Shown here in pieces: positions 15,970 to 27,070 of a stretch of DNA of 34,753 bases. Under the pieces are notes generated by a model that was not told the DNA's origin, made no database searches, and saw nothing but the letters and a program-made list of their open reading frames with translations. Origin of the DNA: Psychrobacillus sp. BL-248-WT-3 (lineage in GTDB: Bacteria > Bacillota > Bacilli > Bacillales_A > Planococcaceae); NCBI RefSeq assembly GCF_012843435.1, contig NZ_JABAFC010000040.1:1-34753 (forward strand). Direction: 5' to 3'. A program made the position numbers and the translations under genes. Within the stretch, counting starts at the first letter, position 1. The number at the start of each line of letters is the position of its first letter.

Positions 15970-15999
15970 TATATCTATTCTTTTAAAAACAATAGGAGA

Positions 16000-16028
16000 A
16001 TAATAACAAGATTAATTTAAATGGTCAA
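16000..16028 (-). promoter_or_regulatory. Promoter of the riboswitch-pbuG transcript
   Basis: -35 TTGACC (16023-16028), exactly 17 bases, -10 TATTAT (16000-16005) on the minus strand. It is placed about 30 bases upstream of the aptamer's first base. Confidence 0.8.
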
Positions 16029-16475
16029 TAGAATATAATGGGAATTATTTTCACCACAAAATGTAAAAAGATTTAAAATAATGAAAAGATTAATGGGTGC
16101 GAATATTTATTGAACAACAAACCGCTAGTCTGGTCCCCAGGATATAAGTAAATTACACTTTCACATCAAAATAATATTAATATAACGAATTAATACTATT
16201 AAAATATATCTTTTATACAAAAAACAACCGAAAAAAATTTTAAAAAAGTTTAGCTAAAGTTCATATAAGTGATTTATACTGTAAATCGAGGCGTATAGGA
16301 GGGACATATTATTCAACCTCAAAAAAGCTATATTTATTTTTTTTGCAAACTTTTGTTATATTAATATAGTTTTAATGGATTGAGTTAATGTGTTTTCTTA
16401 TGATCTGTTCTTCAAGTAGTCAGAACCATAGAGAAATCTATCGTCAAATAACATATATAAGAGGAGGAACATAGA
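16029..16475. other. AT-rich divergent intergenic region
   Basis: About 450 bases between the pbuG promoter and the ABC exporter genes. It must hold the exporter's promoter, but several AT-rich candidates exist (for example TTGCAA near 16343) and none is clearly right. No ORF or repeat is seen. Confidence 0.5.
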
Positions 16476-17597
16476 ATGTTTTTAGCAATAAAAGAAATGA
16501 AACATTCCAAAACACGTTTTGCAATGATTGGCACAATCATTATGCTAATTGCATGGCTTGTTTTTATTTTATCGGGCTTAGGTAATGGATTATCCACATT
16601 AGCTGCTGCAACGATGAAAAATATCGATGGAGATCTTTTCATATATGAAGAGGGCTCTGAGGGAACGATGATGAAAACGAAGGTGTCTGGAGCAATCTCA
16701 GAAGACATTGAGGGTAAATACGGTGTTAAGGAAGCTGCAAAATTTGGACAATCTACAATTATTATTCAAAATGAAGCTACTTCCAACACTAAAGAAAAAC
16801 ATGATGTTGCCTTTATCGGGGTTGATCCTGGCAAATTTATCGAACCAAAAGTTGTAGAAGGTAAGCAATTAGATCCAAATGATCCATTCGGTGTACTAAT
16901 TGATGAATCTCTACAGAAAAAAGGATATGAAATTGGCGATACGATTGTAGTAACTAGTTCAGACATCAAATTAAACATAGTAGGATTTACAACTGGCGAA
17001 ACATTTAACCATTTACCTACAGTCTTTGTCGATGTTTCAACTTGGCAATCTTATGCCTTTGCAGCACCTGGTTCCAATAATGGTTTAGAAGATCCTGTAA
17101 CGATGATTGCTTTACAAGGAACTTCAATGGAAGCTGACCAGATCGCTAATGACTATGACTTAATTGAAACGTTCACGAAATCAGAAGCGGTAATGGGAAT
17201 GCCTGGTTATAAAGAAGAAAGTGCCACTATTTACATGATGCTTGCCTTCTTATTTGCCATCTCTGCAGTTATTATTGCTGTATTCTTCTATGTATTCATT
17301 TTACAAAAAACGCAGCAGTTCGGTGTTATGAAAGCAATTGGTGCTTCAAACCGATTTATTAAAAATTCAATCGTCACACAAGTATTTGTTTTATCGTTAG
17401 TTAGCATTATCGCGGGTATCGGATTGACTTATTTGACAGCATTAGTCTTCCCAGAAGACATGCCATTCAACTTAGATTTTAATATGGTATTGATCTATGG
17501 AGTAGTTCTTTTAATTGTTTCTGTTTTAGGTTCCGTTATTTCCGCACGTCAAGTAACGAAAATCGATCCATTAACAGCGATTGGGAGAGTGGAATAA
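16476..17597 (+). CDS. ABC exporter permease, FtsX/MacB type (HrtB-like)
   Basis: 373 aa. One N-terminal membrane helix (residues about 17-40, IGTIIMLIAWLVFILSGLG) is followed by a large extracellular MacB-PCD-type domain (about 45-240). Three helices follow (about 258-280, 302-325, 343-362) with the FtsX signature around FGVMKAIGASNRFI. This topology is that of MacB-class mechanotransmission ABC systems. The size and N-terminus (MFLAIKEMKHSKTRF) recall HrtB, the haem-exporting permease, but no haem sensor genes are nearby and the substrate is unproven. The ATG follows AGAGGAGGA. The stop codon directly abuts the ATPase gene start. Confidence 0.88.
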   Translation: MFLAIKEMKHSKTRFAMIGTIIMLIAWLVFILSGLGNGLSTLAAATMKNIDGDLFIYEEGSEGTMMKTKVSGAISEDIEGKYGVKEAAKFGQSTIIIQNEATSNTKEKHDVAFIGVDPGKFIEPKVVEGKQLDPNDPFGVLIDESLQKKGYEIGDTIVVTSSDIKLNIVGFTTGETFNHLPTVFVDVSTWQSYAFAAPGSNNGLEDPVTMIALQGTSMEADQIANDYDLIETFTKSEAVMGMPGYKEESATIYMMLAFLFAISAVIIAVFFYVFILQKTQQFGVMKAIGASNRFIKNSIVTQVFVLSLVSIIAGIGLTYLTALVFPEDMPFNLDFNMVLIYGVVLLIVSVLGSVISARQVTKIDPLTAIGRVE

Positions 17598-18275
17598 ATG
17601 ACAGGTTTAGTATTAAACAATGTAACAAAATCATTTAAAGAAGGCGATTCAACTGTTGACGCTTTAAAAAATGTTTCGTTAACAGTTGCACCTGGTGACT
17701 TCATCGCCATTATCGGCCCTTCTGGTTCAGGGAAAAGTACATTATTATCTATTGCCGGTGCTCTACTTCAGCCTACTAAAGGGGAAGTATTAGTAGGTGG
17801 TACAAACGTTGGTAACATGAAAGAAAAAGATCTTTCAGCATTCCGCCTAACGGATATAGGTTTCATCTTACAAACATCGAACTTAATTCCGTATTTAAAC
17901 GTGCTCGATCAGTTGCTACTTGTTTGTAAAATGAAAGGAAAGGTAACTCCAGCAGAAAAAGCATTTGCTAAAGAGTTGCTAAACGACCTAGGATTAGGTT
18001 CAAAATTATCCAAGTTTCCAAACGAATTATCTGGTGGGGAACGCCAACGTGTAGCAATTGCCCGCTCGTTTGTTAACAACTCAAACATCATCCTGGCAGA
18101 TGAACCGACAGCGAGCTTAGACTCTAACCGCGCATTTGAAGTAGTAAAACAAATTCGCAAAGAGGTCAAAGAACGTAATAAGGCTGCTGTAATGGTAACG
18201 CATGATGAGCGTATGCTAGAGTTTTGTGACAAAGTGTACCGTATGGAAGATGGCGTGTTAACACTAGAAGGTTAA
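17598..18275 (+). CDS. ABC exporter ATPase (HrtA/LolD-like)
   Basis: 225 aa with the full nucleotide-binding domain: Walker A GPSGSGKST (residues about 40-48), Q-loop LQTSNLIPY, signature LSGGERQRVAIAR, Walker B IILADEPTASLDS, and H-loop VTHDERM. It belongs to the MacB/LolD/HrtA subfamily that powers single-FtsX permeases. It begins at the base after the permease stop, so the two are translated as a pair. It is followed by a good terminator, making a two-gene operon. The substrate is unknown; haem or an antimicrobial peptide are typical for relatives. Confidence 0.92.
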   Translation: MTGLVLNNVTKSFKEGDSTVDALKNVSLTVAPGDFIAIIGPSGSGKSTLLSIAGALLQPTKGEVLVGGTNVGNMKEKDLSAFRLTDIGFILQTSNLIPYLNVLDQLLLVCKMKGKVTPAEKAFAKELLNDLGLGSKLSKFPNELSGGERQRVAIARSFVNNSNIILADEPTASLDSNRAFEVVKQIRKEVKERNKAAVMVTHDERMLEFCDKVYRMEDGVLTLEG

Positions 18276-18347
18276 ATTTTAGTTTATAACTAATCTCTAT
18301 GTAGTAGATTCATTGACTATAAAGAGATTCTCTATACAGCTAATTGG

Positions 18348-18382
18348 CTGGCTTAAGTTCTGCATTATGGAGCTTAAGCCAG
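18348..18382 (+). terminator. Terminator of the ABC exporter operon
   Basis: Perfect 10-bp stem CTGGCTTAAG / CTTAAGCCAG followed by TTTTTT, 73 bases past the ATPase stop. Confidence 0.9.
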
Positions 18383-18427
18383 TTTTTTGTTTCAAGTAAA
18401 CTATATGCTTCTGCTGTACGCCATATA

Positions 18428-18475
18428 AAACACCCCGAAAATGTTAGTTTCAAGTCTAACATTTACGGGGTGTTT
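18428..18475 (-). terminator. Terminator of the sugar operon
   Basis: A 20-base arm (AAACACCCCGAAAATGTTAG) pairs with CTAACATTTACGGGGTGTTT with one mismatch. It lies 41 bases past the GH1 stop. The stem is T-flanked on both sides, so it may also back up the opposing operon. Confidence 0.88.
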
Positions 18476-18516
18476 CAAAATAAACGGACTTTGCTTAATC
18501 TTAAGAGCTCTTCGTA

Positions 18517-20882
<2,366 letters not shown>

Positions 20883-20886
20883 AAAA

Positions 20887-21915
20887 TTACCTCCTATCAA
20901 CCCTGTTCGTTCCGCACGACTCCCTTATCATCAACTCGGAGTCGATCAACACTGGCTTTAATTGTGTCTCTCCATTTATCAAATCATTTAACATATAAGC
21001 GGATAATTTCCCGAACTTTTCTTTATCCTGCTTTACTGTCGTAAGTTTTGGCTCACTATAGCGACAAGCCACAATGTCATCACACCCGACAATTTGAATA
21101 TCTTGCGGTACACTTAGCCCCTCTTCCTTTATCGCTCTTAGAGCACCTAAAGCCATCAGGTCAGATGTAGCAAAGACAGCTTCAGGATAATCTTTACATT
21201 GCAGTATTTTTTTCATCGCCTCATATCCGCTTTCTTCATGAAAATCACCATATTCAATCCACTCTTCGCGTAATTCTAGACCAAATTGATGCATAGCTTC
21301 ATAAAAACCCTGTTTCCGATAACGAGAAATGGCTGAATCCCATTTTCCGCCTATATATCCAATCTTTCTAACGGAATGAAGATAAAAAAATTCTACTACT
21401 TTTCTCGACAGATCCACGTTGTCTGTCATGATGTAACTGGATTTCGGACCTTTTAACTCAATATCAATTCCAATACATGGAATCCCTTCCTTCGCCACAT
21501 CATAGATAGCCTCTTCCACTTCCTCACCAGCAATTACTATACAGCCATCCACTTGAAAGTGTCGACAACGCGCTAAATAGCTACCTTGCCCCATTTGAAA
21601 CCGTTCATTGGAAAACATGATAATATCATAGCCTAGTAGACCGATATTCTTTTTAAAGGCTGAAATAACCTCATTAAAATAAGGATGGGTCATTTCCACA
21701 TTAATCTTCCCGGCATAAATTAGCCCGATAAGATTGGACCTTTTCGTTGCCAGTGTTCTTGCCGAAAAATTAGGCTCATATCCCTTTTGGTTAATGACAT
21801 CCATCACTTGTTTCTTGGTTTTGTCACTAATGCCTTCATAGTTGTTGATGACCTTTGAAACAGTGCCTGGGGAGACACCGGCCATTTGTGCGATATCTTT
21901 TATAGTTAAATTCAT
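20887..21915 (-). CDS. LacI-family repressor of the sugar operon
   Basis: 342 aa. An N-terminal helix-turn-helix (TIKDIAQMAGVSPGTVSKV), a hinge region (NFSARTLATKRSNLIGLI) and a periplasmic-binding-protein-like effector domain (about 60-335) are all present at normal length. It is the fourth gene of the operon, 27 bases after the second permease and 4 bases before the kinase start. Three GAAANCGNTTTC operators flank and overlap the operon promoter at 25.3 kb and are its likely targets, giving autoregulation. The effector is probably the imported glycoside or its phosphate. Confidence 0.93.
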   Translation of the reverse strand: MNLTIKDIAQMAGVSPGTVSKVINNYEGISDKTKKQVMDVINQKGYEPNFSARTLATKRSNLIGLIYAGKINVEMTHPYFNEVISAFKKNIGLLGYDIIMFSNERFQMGQGSYLARCRHFQVDGCIVIAGEEVEEAIYDVAKEGIPCIGIDIELKGPKSSYIMTDNVDLSRKVVEFFYLHSVRKIGYIGGKWDSAISRYRKQGFYEAMHQFGLELREEWIEYGDFHEESGYEAMKKILQCKDYPEAVFATSDLMALGALRAIKEEGLSVPQDIQIVGCDDIVACRYSEPKLTTVKQDKEKFGKLSAYMLNDLINGETQLKPVLIDSELMIRESCGTNRVDRR

Positions 21916-21942
21916 TTCTTATCCCTTCCATTACACGTCACT

Positions 21943-22785
21943 TTATTTCACAGAGCCCTCTGTAATACTTGATATAAATAAGCGGTTAAACAATAGGAAA
22001 ACAATTAAGAGTGGTATAGTTGCCCAGAAAACACCAGATAAGATCATACCAAAGTCTGCATTTTGTGTATTACTTAATTGGGCTAAAGCAACTTGAATCG
22101 TATACATCTCCGGATCTCTTAAAACGGTAAACTGCCATAAAAATTCTCCCCATGCAGCCGAAAAGACAATAATCCCTAAAGTTGCAAATGCGGGAAGTAT
22201 AATGGGAAGCACAATACTCCGATAAATTTTAAAGTTGGAGCATCCGTCTAATTTTGCCGCTTCAATTAGCTCATCTGGGACAGATTGACTAATATATTGT
22301 CTCATCAGGAAGATACCCAGAGGATTAAGGAAGAACAATACCATCACACCTGGTAACGTATCCAGTAGTCCTGCCTTAGAAATTAGGAAATATTGTGGAA
22401 TTAACCCTAATTGAGGCGGTATAATCATCGTTAAGAGGATAGCAGTAAAAAGTATATTTTTACCTCGAAACTTAAACTTCGCAAAGGCAAAGCCAGCTAA
22501 TGAACTGATAAACAAAACGACAACGGTGACAATTGAACAAACAATCAGTGAGTTCCACATGGCTTGAAAGAAATCAATTTTATCCAGGACCTTTTTAAAA
22601 TTCTCTATTAATAAGCTCCCAGGTGTAATCGTTGGTGGAATGGAATTGTAAGCAGAGCTAGGGCTTGTTGCCATTACAAACATCCAGTAAAACGGAAACA
22701 ACGAAAGTAGGGATGCAATGGACAAAAGTACATAAGAAAGGATTTTACTAAAGGACGGTTTTCTTCCTTTTTCCGATTTATTCAC
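21943..22785 (-). CDS. Sugar ABC transporter permease, MalG type
   Basis: 280 aa with six predicted helices and the cytoplasmic EAA loop (SVPDELIEAAKLDGCSNFKI) that docks the ATPase. The start overlaps the upstream permease stop by one base, so the pair is translationally linked. It belongs to the CUT1 group that imports oligosaccharides. No ATPase gene lies in the operon; in Bacillus relatives a shared ATPase (MsmX type) energises such importers, and I infer the same here. Confidence 0.93.
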   Translation of the reverse strand: MNKSEKGRKPSFSKILSYVLLSIASLLSLFPFYWMFVMATSPSSAYNSIPPTITPGSLLIENFKKVLDKIDFFQAMWNSLIVCSIVTVVVLFISSLAGFAFAKFKFRGKNILFTAILLTMIIPPQLGLIPQYFLISKAGLLDTLPGVMVLFFLNPLGIFLMRQYISQSVPDELIEAAKLDGCSNFKIYRSIVLPIILPAFATLGIIVFSAAWGEFLWQFTVLRDPEMYTIQVALAQLSNTQNADFGMILSGVFWATIPLLIVFLLFNRLFISSITEGSVK

Positions 22786-23729
22786 TAGTTTCTACCTCTT
22801 TTCTTCCTACCAATGCCTGAGGTTAATAATGTATTGATCGTAGCAAAAACGGTTATCAATACTAATAATATGATAGCTGTAGCCGATGCCGTCCCAAAAG
22901 ATTGGAGTTTAAAAGCGTCCCGGTACAAATACATAACAATTGTCATCGCTTCGTCTCTTGTAAAAGCACTAGTTCCTAAAAAGATGGTTGGTTCAGAAAA
23001 TAACTGCAGAGCTCCTACAGTTGAAGTGAAGACCGTTAAAATGATAAATGGCTTCAGCATCGGTATGGTAATGTATATAAGCTGTTGAAATTTATTTGCT
23101 CCATCGATCGTTGCTGCTTCGTACAAATAGCTTGGGATGCTTTGAATACCAGCAAGATAGATAATGGTGTTATACCCTACCCACCGCCAAAATACCATAA
23201 TCGAGATGGCAATCTTCGTTCCCCACTCAGAGCTGCTCCAGCTCACAGGATCCAGCCCCGCCAAACTTAATACATAATTGGCTAAAGAAGTTTCATGATC
23301 GCTAAACAATACACTAAAAATAAGAGCTACAGCCACCATGGAAGTAATATACGGCATAAAAATTGTTACGCGAAAGAAATTTCTAAACTTTAAAAATGCC
23401 AGATTTAATAAATAGGCAAAAATGATTCCAAACACTAATTGAGGGGCGGTTCCCATGATTCCCATGACAATTGTGTTGTAGACTGATTTCCAAAAAAGAG
23501 GATCTGTTAATACTATTTTAAAATTTGCTAAACCAACAAAAGTCATAGGACTTAATCCATTCCACTTTTGAAAACCTAGATAAATACTAAATAATGCTGG
23601 ATATAACCCAATAATAGCAAAAATAATAAAGAAAGGTGCAATATATAAATAACCTGAAGCCATATCTTTTTTTGCTTCGGACATGTACCTTTTTTTTCTT
23701 ACCTTTTCCTTATTACTTACAGCACTCAT
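22785..23729 (-). CDS. Sugar ABC transporter permease, MalF type
   Basis: 314 aa, six predicted helices after a Lys/Arg-rich cytoplasmic N-terminus (NKEKVRKKRY), with an EAA loop SIPSYLYEAATIDGANKFQQ. It is the partner of the MalG-type permease, with which it overlaps by one base. The start follows TGAGGTGAG. The gap of 81 bases from the binding-protein gene is the largest upstream gap in the operon and may hold an mRNA-stability or attenuation element, though I see no clear hairpin. Confidence 0.93.
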   Translation of the reverse strand: MSAVSNKEKVRKKRYMSEAKKDMASGYLYIAPFFIIFAIIGLYPALFSIYLGFQKWNGLSPMTFVGLANFKIVLTDPLFWKSVYNTIVMGIMGTAPQLVFGIIFAYLLNLAFLKFRNFFRVTIFMPYITSMVAVALIFSVLFSDHETSLANYVLSLAGLDPVSWSSSEWGTKIAISIMVFWRWVGYNTIIYLAGIQSIPSYLYEAATIDGANKFQQLIYITIPMLKPFIILTVFTSTVGALQLFSEPTIFLGTSAFTRDEAMTIVMYLYRDAFKLQSFGTASATAIILLVLITVFATINTLLTSGIGRKKRGRN

Positions 23730-23810
23730 ATACTCACCTCATGTCCTATGAAAGGTGGAATGGAAGCTCATTCAACTCCTCATCCACCTTCAAATCTATT
23801 ATTCTCTTTA

Positions 23811-25115
23811 CTAGCGATTCATTAAATCCTTTGCACGCTTAACTGCTACAGCCCACTCTTTTTCTGGATCTGCCCCTTTAGCTTGAACATCCTTTAAGGC
23901 ATTCAGTACTTCCTGATAAACCGGGAAGTATTTTTCTCCTTTATACACCGCTCCATTGATGTCTTGTGCTGCTTGAGCAAATACTGGTGCTGTTGATTGG
24001 CCACCAAAGAACTCATCTTCATTGTTTTTGAAGGAATCCATTTCGTAAACAGACGGAGCAGATGGGAATAATCCTTTTGATTGGAATGATTTTATTTGAT
24101 TGTCAGGAGAGATTAACCACTCTGCAAATTTATAAGCTTCATCTGCATTTTTAGTTTCTTTTGGAATGGAGATAAAAGAACCGCCCCAGTTTGCAGCAAA
24201 TTCCGTTGGTAATGTCGCTACTCTCCATTTGCCGACAGCCTCTGGTGCATTGCCTTCCATCCAACCTTTTAACCAGCCAGCTCCTAATTCAGCTGCAAAT
24301 TCCCCCTTATTTACAGCATTCGCCCACTCAGGCGACCACATTTCAAATTTTCCGACAATTCCAAGCTCATTAAGCTTTACAGCATAATCGTATGCCTCTT
24401 TAACCGCATTTCCCTCTTGCTCAATTAATAATTCTCCTTCTGCATTAAGAAAGGTTTCTTGTGCTGCATCTAAATAAGCTCTGAATGCCATTTCTATACT
24501 ATCGATGAATGGTTTACCGGTCTCTTCCTTCACCTGTATACCTGCTTCTTCAAATGCTTCTGGAGAACTGATAAGTTTAGCCACTTCTTCAGGATCTGTT
24601 GGTAAGCCAGCCTCTTCAAATACATCTGTACGGTAGTATAAAGCTTTTGGACCAATATCCGTTGGTAAGCCGATTAAGAAATCACCAGCATTGTTTTCAC
24701 CTGTGTTCCATTTCCAATCTAAGTATTGATCTTGAATATCTTTTGCACCAAGATCATAAAGGTTTTCGAACTGGTCTTGTGCTGCTTTAAAGCGATCCAA
24801 TTGATCAATCTCTAGCATCGTTATATCTGGAGCTCCGCTTCCTGCCGATAATGCGGTAAATAACGCATCATGGTGCTCTGCAGTTTCAGCAGCTCTTACT
24901 TTTACTTTCACATTAGGGTTTTCCTCTTCATAGGCTTTCGCCAAGTCTTCATAACCAGTAGCTCCAAAAGTCCAAAAGTTTAATGTAATTTGTTCTTGTG
25001 AACCTCCGCCTTTTTCATTACCAGACGATTCCTTTTCAGTTCCACTACAAGCTGCCAATGATAATGCAAGAACGGTCGACAAGCCCAATGCACTTATTTT
25101 TTTCAAACTTCTCAA
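23811..25115 (-). CDS. Sugar-binding lipoprotein of CUT1 ABC importer
   Basis: 434 aa from TTG 25115 (LRSLKKISALGLST), placed 7 bases after AGGGGG. The open frame upstream to 25319 crosses the leader and an operator and is not coding. A signal peptide ends in the lipobox LSLAAC (Cys about 23), then a Ser/Gly-rich linker and an extracellular solute-binding domain of family 1 (LNFWTFGATGYEDLAKAYEE, FAAELGAGWLKGWMEGN, GGSFISIPKETKNADEAYKF). It captures the glycoside and delivers it to the two permeases. As first gene of the operon it is under the promoter and operators at 25.3 kb. Confidence 0.93.
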   Translation of the reverse strand: MRSLKKISALGLSTVLALSLAACSGTEKESSGNEKGGGSQEQITLNFWTFGATGYEDLAKAYEEENPNVKVKVRAAETAEHHDALFTALSAGSGAPDITMLEIDQLDRFKAAQDQFENLYDLGAKDIQDQYLDWKWNTGENNAGDFLIGLPTDIGPKALYYRTDVFEEAGLPTDPEEVAKLISSPEAFEEAGIQVKEETGKPFIDSIEMAFRAYLDAAQETFLNAEGELLIEQEGNAVKEAYDYAVKLNELGIVGKFEMWSPEWANAVNKGEFAAELGAGWLKGWMEGNAPEAVGKWRVATLPTEFAANWGGSFISIPKETKNADEAYKFAEWLISPDNQIKSFQSKGLFPSAPSVYEMDSFKNNEDEFFGGQSTAPVFAQAAQDINGAVYKGEKYFPVYQEVLNALKDVQAKGADPEKEWAVAVKRAKDLMNR

Positions 25116-25259
25116 AATGATTCCCCCTACATTTTTTTGATCAATGTTTCTTACAGGTTGTAATTCTTCAACAAAAATAATGCTAGTTATTATTTTTGTA
25201 TCATTCACCTCCAATATTGTTGTCTTCATCATAAAAACTTGATTTATTAGGACATTACG

Positions 25260-25271
25260 GAAACCGGTTTC
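25260..25271. promoter_or_regulatory. LacI-type operator O1
   Basis: A perfect 12-bp palindrome, GAAACCGGTTTC, in the transcribed leader of the operon, about 145 bases before the binding-protein start. It shares the core GAAANCGNTTTC with two more sites upstream, so it is a likely site for the operon's LacI-family protein. Confidence 0.75.
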
Positions 25272-25304
25272 TAAATAATATAAAAAAAAGCAATAATTAG
25301 AAGG

Positions 25305-25318
25305 TGAAACCGCTTTCA
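25305..25318. promoter_or_regulatory. Operator O2 / cre site at the transcription start
   Basis: TGAAACCGCTTTCA matches the catabolite-response consensus TGWAANCGNTNWCA at every position. It begins 6 bases downstream of the -10 box, so it covers the start of transcription, the classic place for repression. It could bind CcpA, the local LacI protein, or both. Confidence 0.8.
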
Positions 25319-25324
25319 AATAGA

Positions 25325-25353
25325 ATTATAATCCTAGATTAATAGAAAATCAA
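25325..25353 (-). promoter_or_regulatory. Sigma-A promoter of the sugar operon
   Basis: Minus strand: -35 TTGATT (25348-25353), 17-base spacer, -10 TATAAT (25325-25330). The leader to the binding-protein TTG is about 200 bases. Confidence 0.88.
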
Positions 25354-25373
25354 GAATTTTCTTACAAATTAAC

Positions 25374-25385
25374 GAAAACGCTTTC
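25374..25385. promoter_or_regulatory. LacI-type operator O3 upstream of the -35 box
   Basis: GAAAACGCTTTC, the third copy of the GAAANCGNTTTC core. Its centre lies 68 bp upstream of O2 and 114 bp from O1. The placement on both sides of the promoter would allow looping by a tetramer or by two dimers. Confidence 0.65.
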
Positions 25386-25604
25386 CAAAAGTAAATTACT
25401 ATAATAATGGCCGATAATATATTTTAGAAAACTCTCTTGCTTCACATTTAATTAGTATGCTATATCCTTCCCTCAATATGATTAGACTTCCTTGCTATGT
25501 TTCTTTTTAGGTTTTCAGTTCGCTGTACTACCAGGAAACGTCGCCTCCGCTTCAAACAATGATAGTGAATTTTTATTAGAGATCAGTTACCTTATAAAAA
25601 CAGT

Positions 25605-25640
25605 AAAGAGGTGAAATCATATTTCTTATTTCACCTCTTT
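25605..25640. terminator. Terminator after the GRDP-like gene
   Basis: Perfect 13-bp inverted repeat AAAGAGGTGAAAT / ATTTCACCTCTTT with T-rich flanks, 37 bases past the stop at 25677. The 25386-25604 stretch upstream shows no gene. Confidence 0.8.
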
Positions 25641-25676
25641 TCATTGATTGACTCGCTATATCCCAGCCTCTCTTTA

Positions 25677-26567
25677 TTAATCTCCTCCCCCACAGCTTGA
25701 GCAAGAACTATCTGAAGAGCAAGACTTACAAGAGTTGGCCGACCCACAGCTTGTGCAATTCGATAAATTATCGCCATTGCTTATTTTCATGTAACTTGAA
25801 AATTCATCATAATGGAAATAAGAAACAGACAAGAAAGGAAGGAGCATTGCGTTGTAATTTTGATGATTTTTTCCTTGTTTCAACTTTTCATGTATAATCT
25901 TTTTCTCGTAATCTCTTACACCATTTACTGTATTTTTCATGGAAGTAATAAGCGCAAGTACAGTTTTCATATATTTCGAATCACGTTTAAAGTAAATATC
26001 GATTAATTCATTTTCTTGTAAATTTTTAAAATCATCCATTACAGTTGGATGAACAGGGTTCTTAAAAAAACCTTTATACAGAAGTATATTCTCGCGTCTT
26101 ATAAAAAATAGCTCTGCATACACCCAGTCAAAAAAACCACGTAAATCAGGATCGGGTTCTATCTTTACATTTGGACTATGATGTAGCTTTGCACCTAAAT
26201 AATTTATCGAAAAATTTTCATACTCACGGGTAAACATAAGCATCTCATGCCACAATTCATCAACTTTCTCACTAAACATTGGAGACTCTTTTAATAGTGA
26301 CGCCATAATAAAATAGCGTTTTAAATCTAGGAGGCGCCACTCATACTCATTTTCTTTTAATCTATTATTATTCCTTACCCTCACTTCTACATTTTCCATA
26401 AAACTTTTAGGAAGGGATTGCTCCAGTGTATCATTTAGCTTTTTTAACCCTTTAATTTGCTTTAATTCTAATGTTTTTGGAGATAAACCAAACTTATATG
26501 AGGTGTTCTTGCGCACAAAAAGACTAAAACCAATAAAAACTATAAGTAGCAACACGATCCATTCCAT
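25677..26567 (-). CDS. Membrane-anchored GRDP-like protein with Cys-rich tail
   Basis: 296 aa. A single N-terminal membrane helix (residues about 3-18, WIVLLLIVFIGFSLFV) is followed by a basic helical domain. Residues about 95-140 carry VDELWHEMLMFTREYENF and a following LHH, matching the DxxWHxxxxxxxxY...H pattern of glycine-rich-domain-protein-like (DUF1399-type) proteins. The last 25 or so residues are Cys/Ser/Gly-rich (NCTSCGSANSCKSCSS, CSSCGGGD) with seven Cys, suggesting metal binding or disulphides. The start follows AGGGGGAGC closely. Function is unknown. It is monocistronic, with a terminator downstream. Confidence 0.8.
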   Translation of the reverse strand: MEWIVLLLIVFIGFSLFVRKNTSYKFGLSPKTLELKQIKGLKKLNDTLEQSLPKSFMENVEVRVRNNNRLKENEYEWRLLDLKRYFIMASLLKESPMFSEKVDELWHEMLMFTREYENFSINYLGAKLHHSPNVKIEPDPDLRGFFDWVYAELFFIRRENILLYKGFFKNPVHPTVMDDFKNLQENELIDIYFKRDSKYMKTVLALITSMKNTVNGVRDYEKKIIHEKLKQGKNHQNYNAMLLPFLSVSYFHYDEFSSYMKISNGDNLSNCTSCGSANSCKSCSSDSSCSSCGGGD

Positions 26568-26627
26568 AAAATGCTCCCCCTATTAGTAGCTTTTAGTATT
26601 AGTAAATCCACGCAATATCATGAGCTA

Positions 26628-26966
26628 TTAATTATTGCGATTTTTTTCTCCCCACTCACATAGTTGTTCCAAAACAGGTAATAAAGTATCTGCTTTAGGT
26701 GTTAGACTATACTCTACTTTAGGAGGTATTTGTGGGTACTCTTTCCGTAAAACCAACCCATCTGCTTCCAGCTCTTTAAGATGTGAACTCAATGTTTTAA
26801 AGGTAATGGCTCCTATTTGTCTTTTCATATCATTAAAGCGAACGGGTTGATTTTCAGCTAGCAGATAGAGAATTAGCATTTTCCATTTTCCACCTACTAC
26901 CGACAAAGTATACCCAAATGATGTCTCTTGAATATTCCCCTTGTCTTTATATTCCTCCATACTCAT
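26628..26966 (-). CDS. HxlR-family winged-helix regulator
   Basis: 112 aa. Family signatures: SVVGGKWKMLILYLL, RFNDMKRQIGAITFKTLS (recognition helix), LKELEADGLVLRKEYPQIPP and VEYSLTPKADTLLPVLEQL. The Cys that many HxlR sensors carry just before the GGKWK segment is absent (TSFGYTLSVVGG); the only Cys is near the C-terminus, so thiol sensing by the usual residue is unlikely. It is divergent from ridA with a perfect palindrome between them, suggesting it controls that gene and itself. The start follows AAAGGA at about 9 bases. Confidence 0.92.
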   Translation of the reverse strand: MSMEEYKDKGNIQETSFGYTLSVVGGKWKMLILYLLAENQPVRFNDMKRQIGAITFKTLSSHLKELEADGLVLRKEYPQIPPKVEYSLTPKADTLLPVLEQLCEWGEKNRNN

Positions 26967-26982
26967 TTGACACTATCCTTTC

Positions 26983-26997
26983 TGATAGTAACTATCA
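26983..26997. promoter_or_regulatory. Palindromic operator between hxlR-type gene and ridA
   Basis: TGATAGTAACTATCA, two perfect 7-bp arms around one base. It lies 17 bases upstream of the regulator's start codon and 74 bases before ridA, in the only shared control region. It is the likely binding site of the HxlR protein, a dimer. Confidence 0.7.
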
Positions 26998-27070
26998 AAA
27001 ATGTGCGTACTATTTTTTTCTTTTTATTCATTTTATACTTACTTTACTTTGAAATAAAGGAGAGAAAATA

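Noticed and set aside
16029-16475. Haem-sensor or two-component genes expected beside an HrtBA system
   Set aside because: No open frame is present here, so the haem role of the exporter stays unproven.
23811-25319. Long reading of the sugar-binding protein from 25319
   Set aside because: The extra 68 codons cross operators O1 and O2 and the transcription start; a strong site precedes TTG 25115 and the signal peptide begins there.
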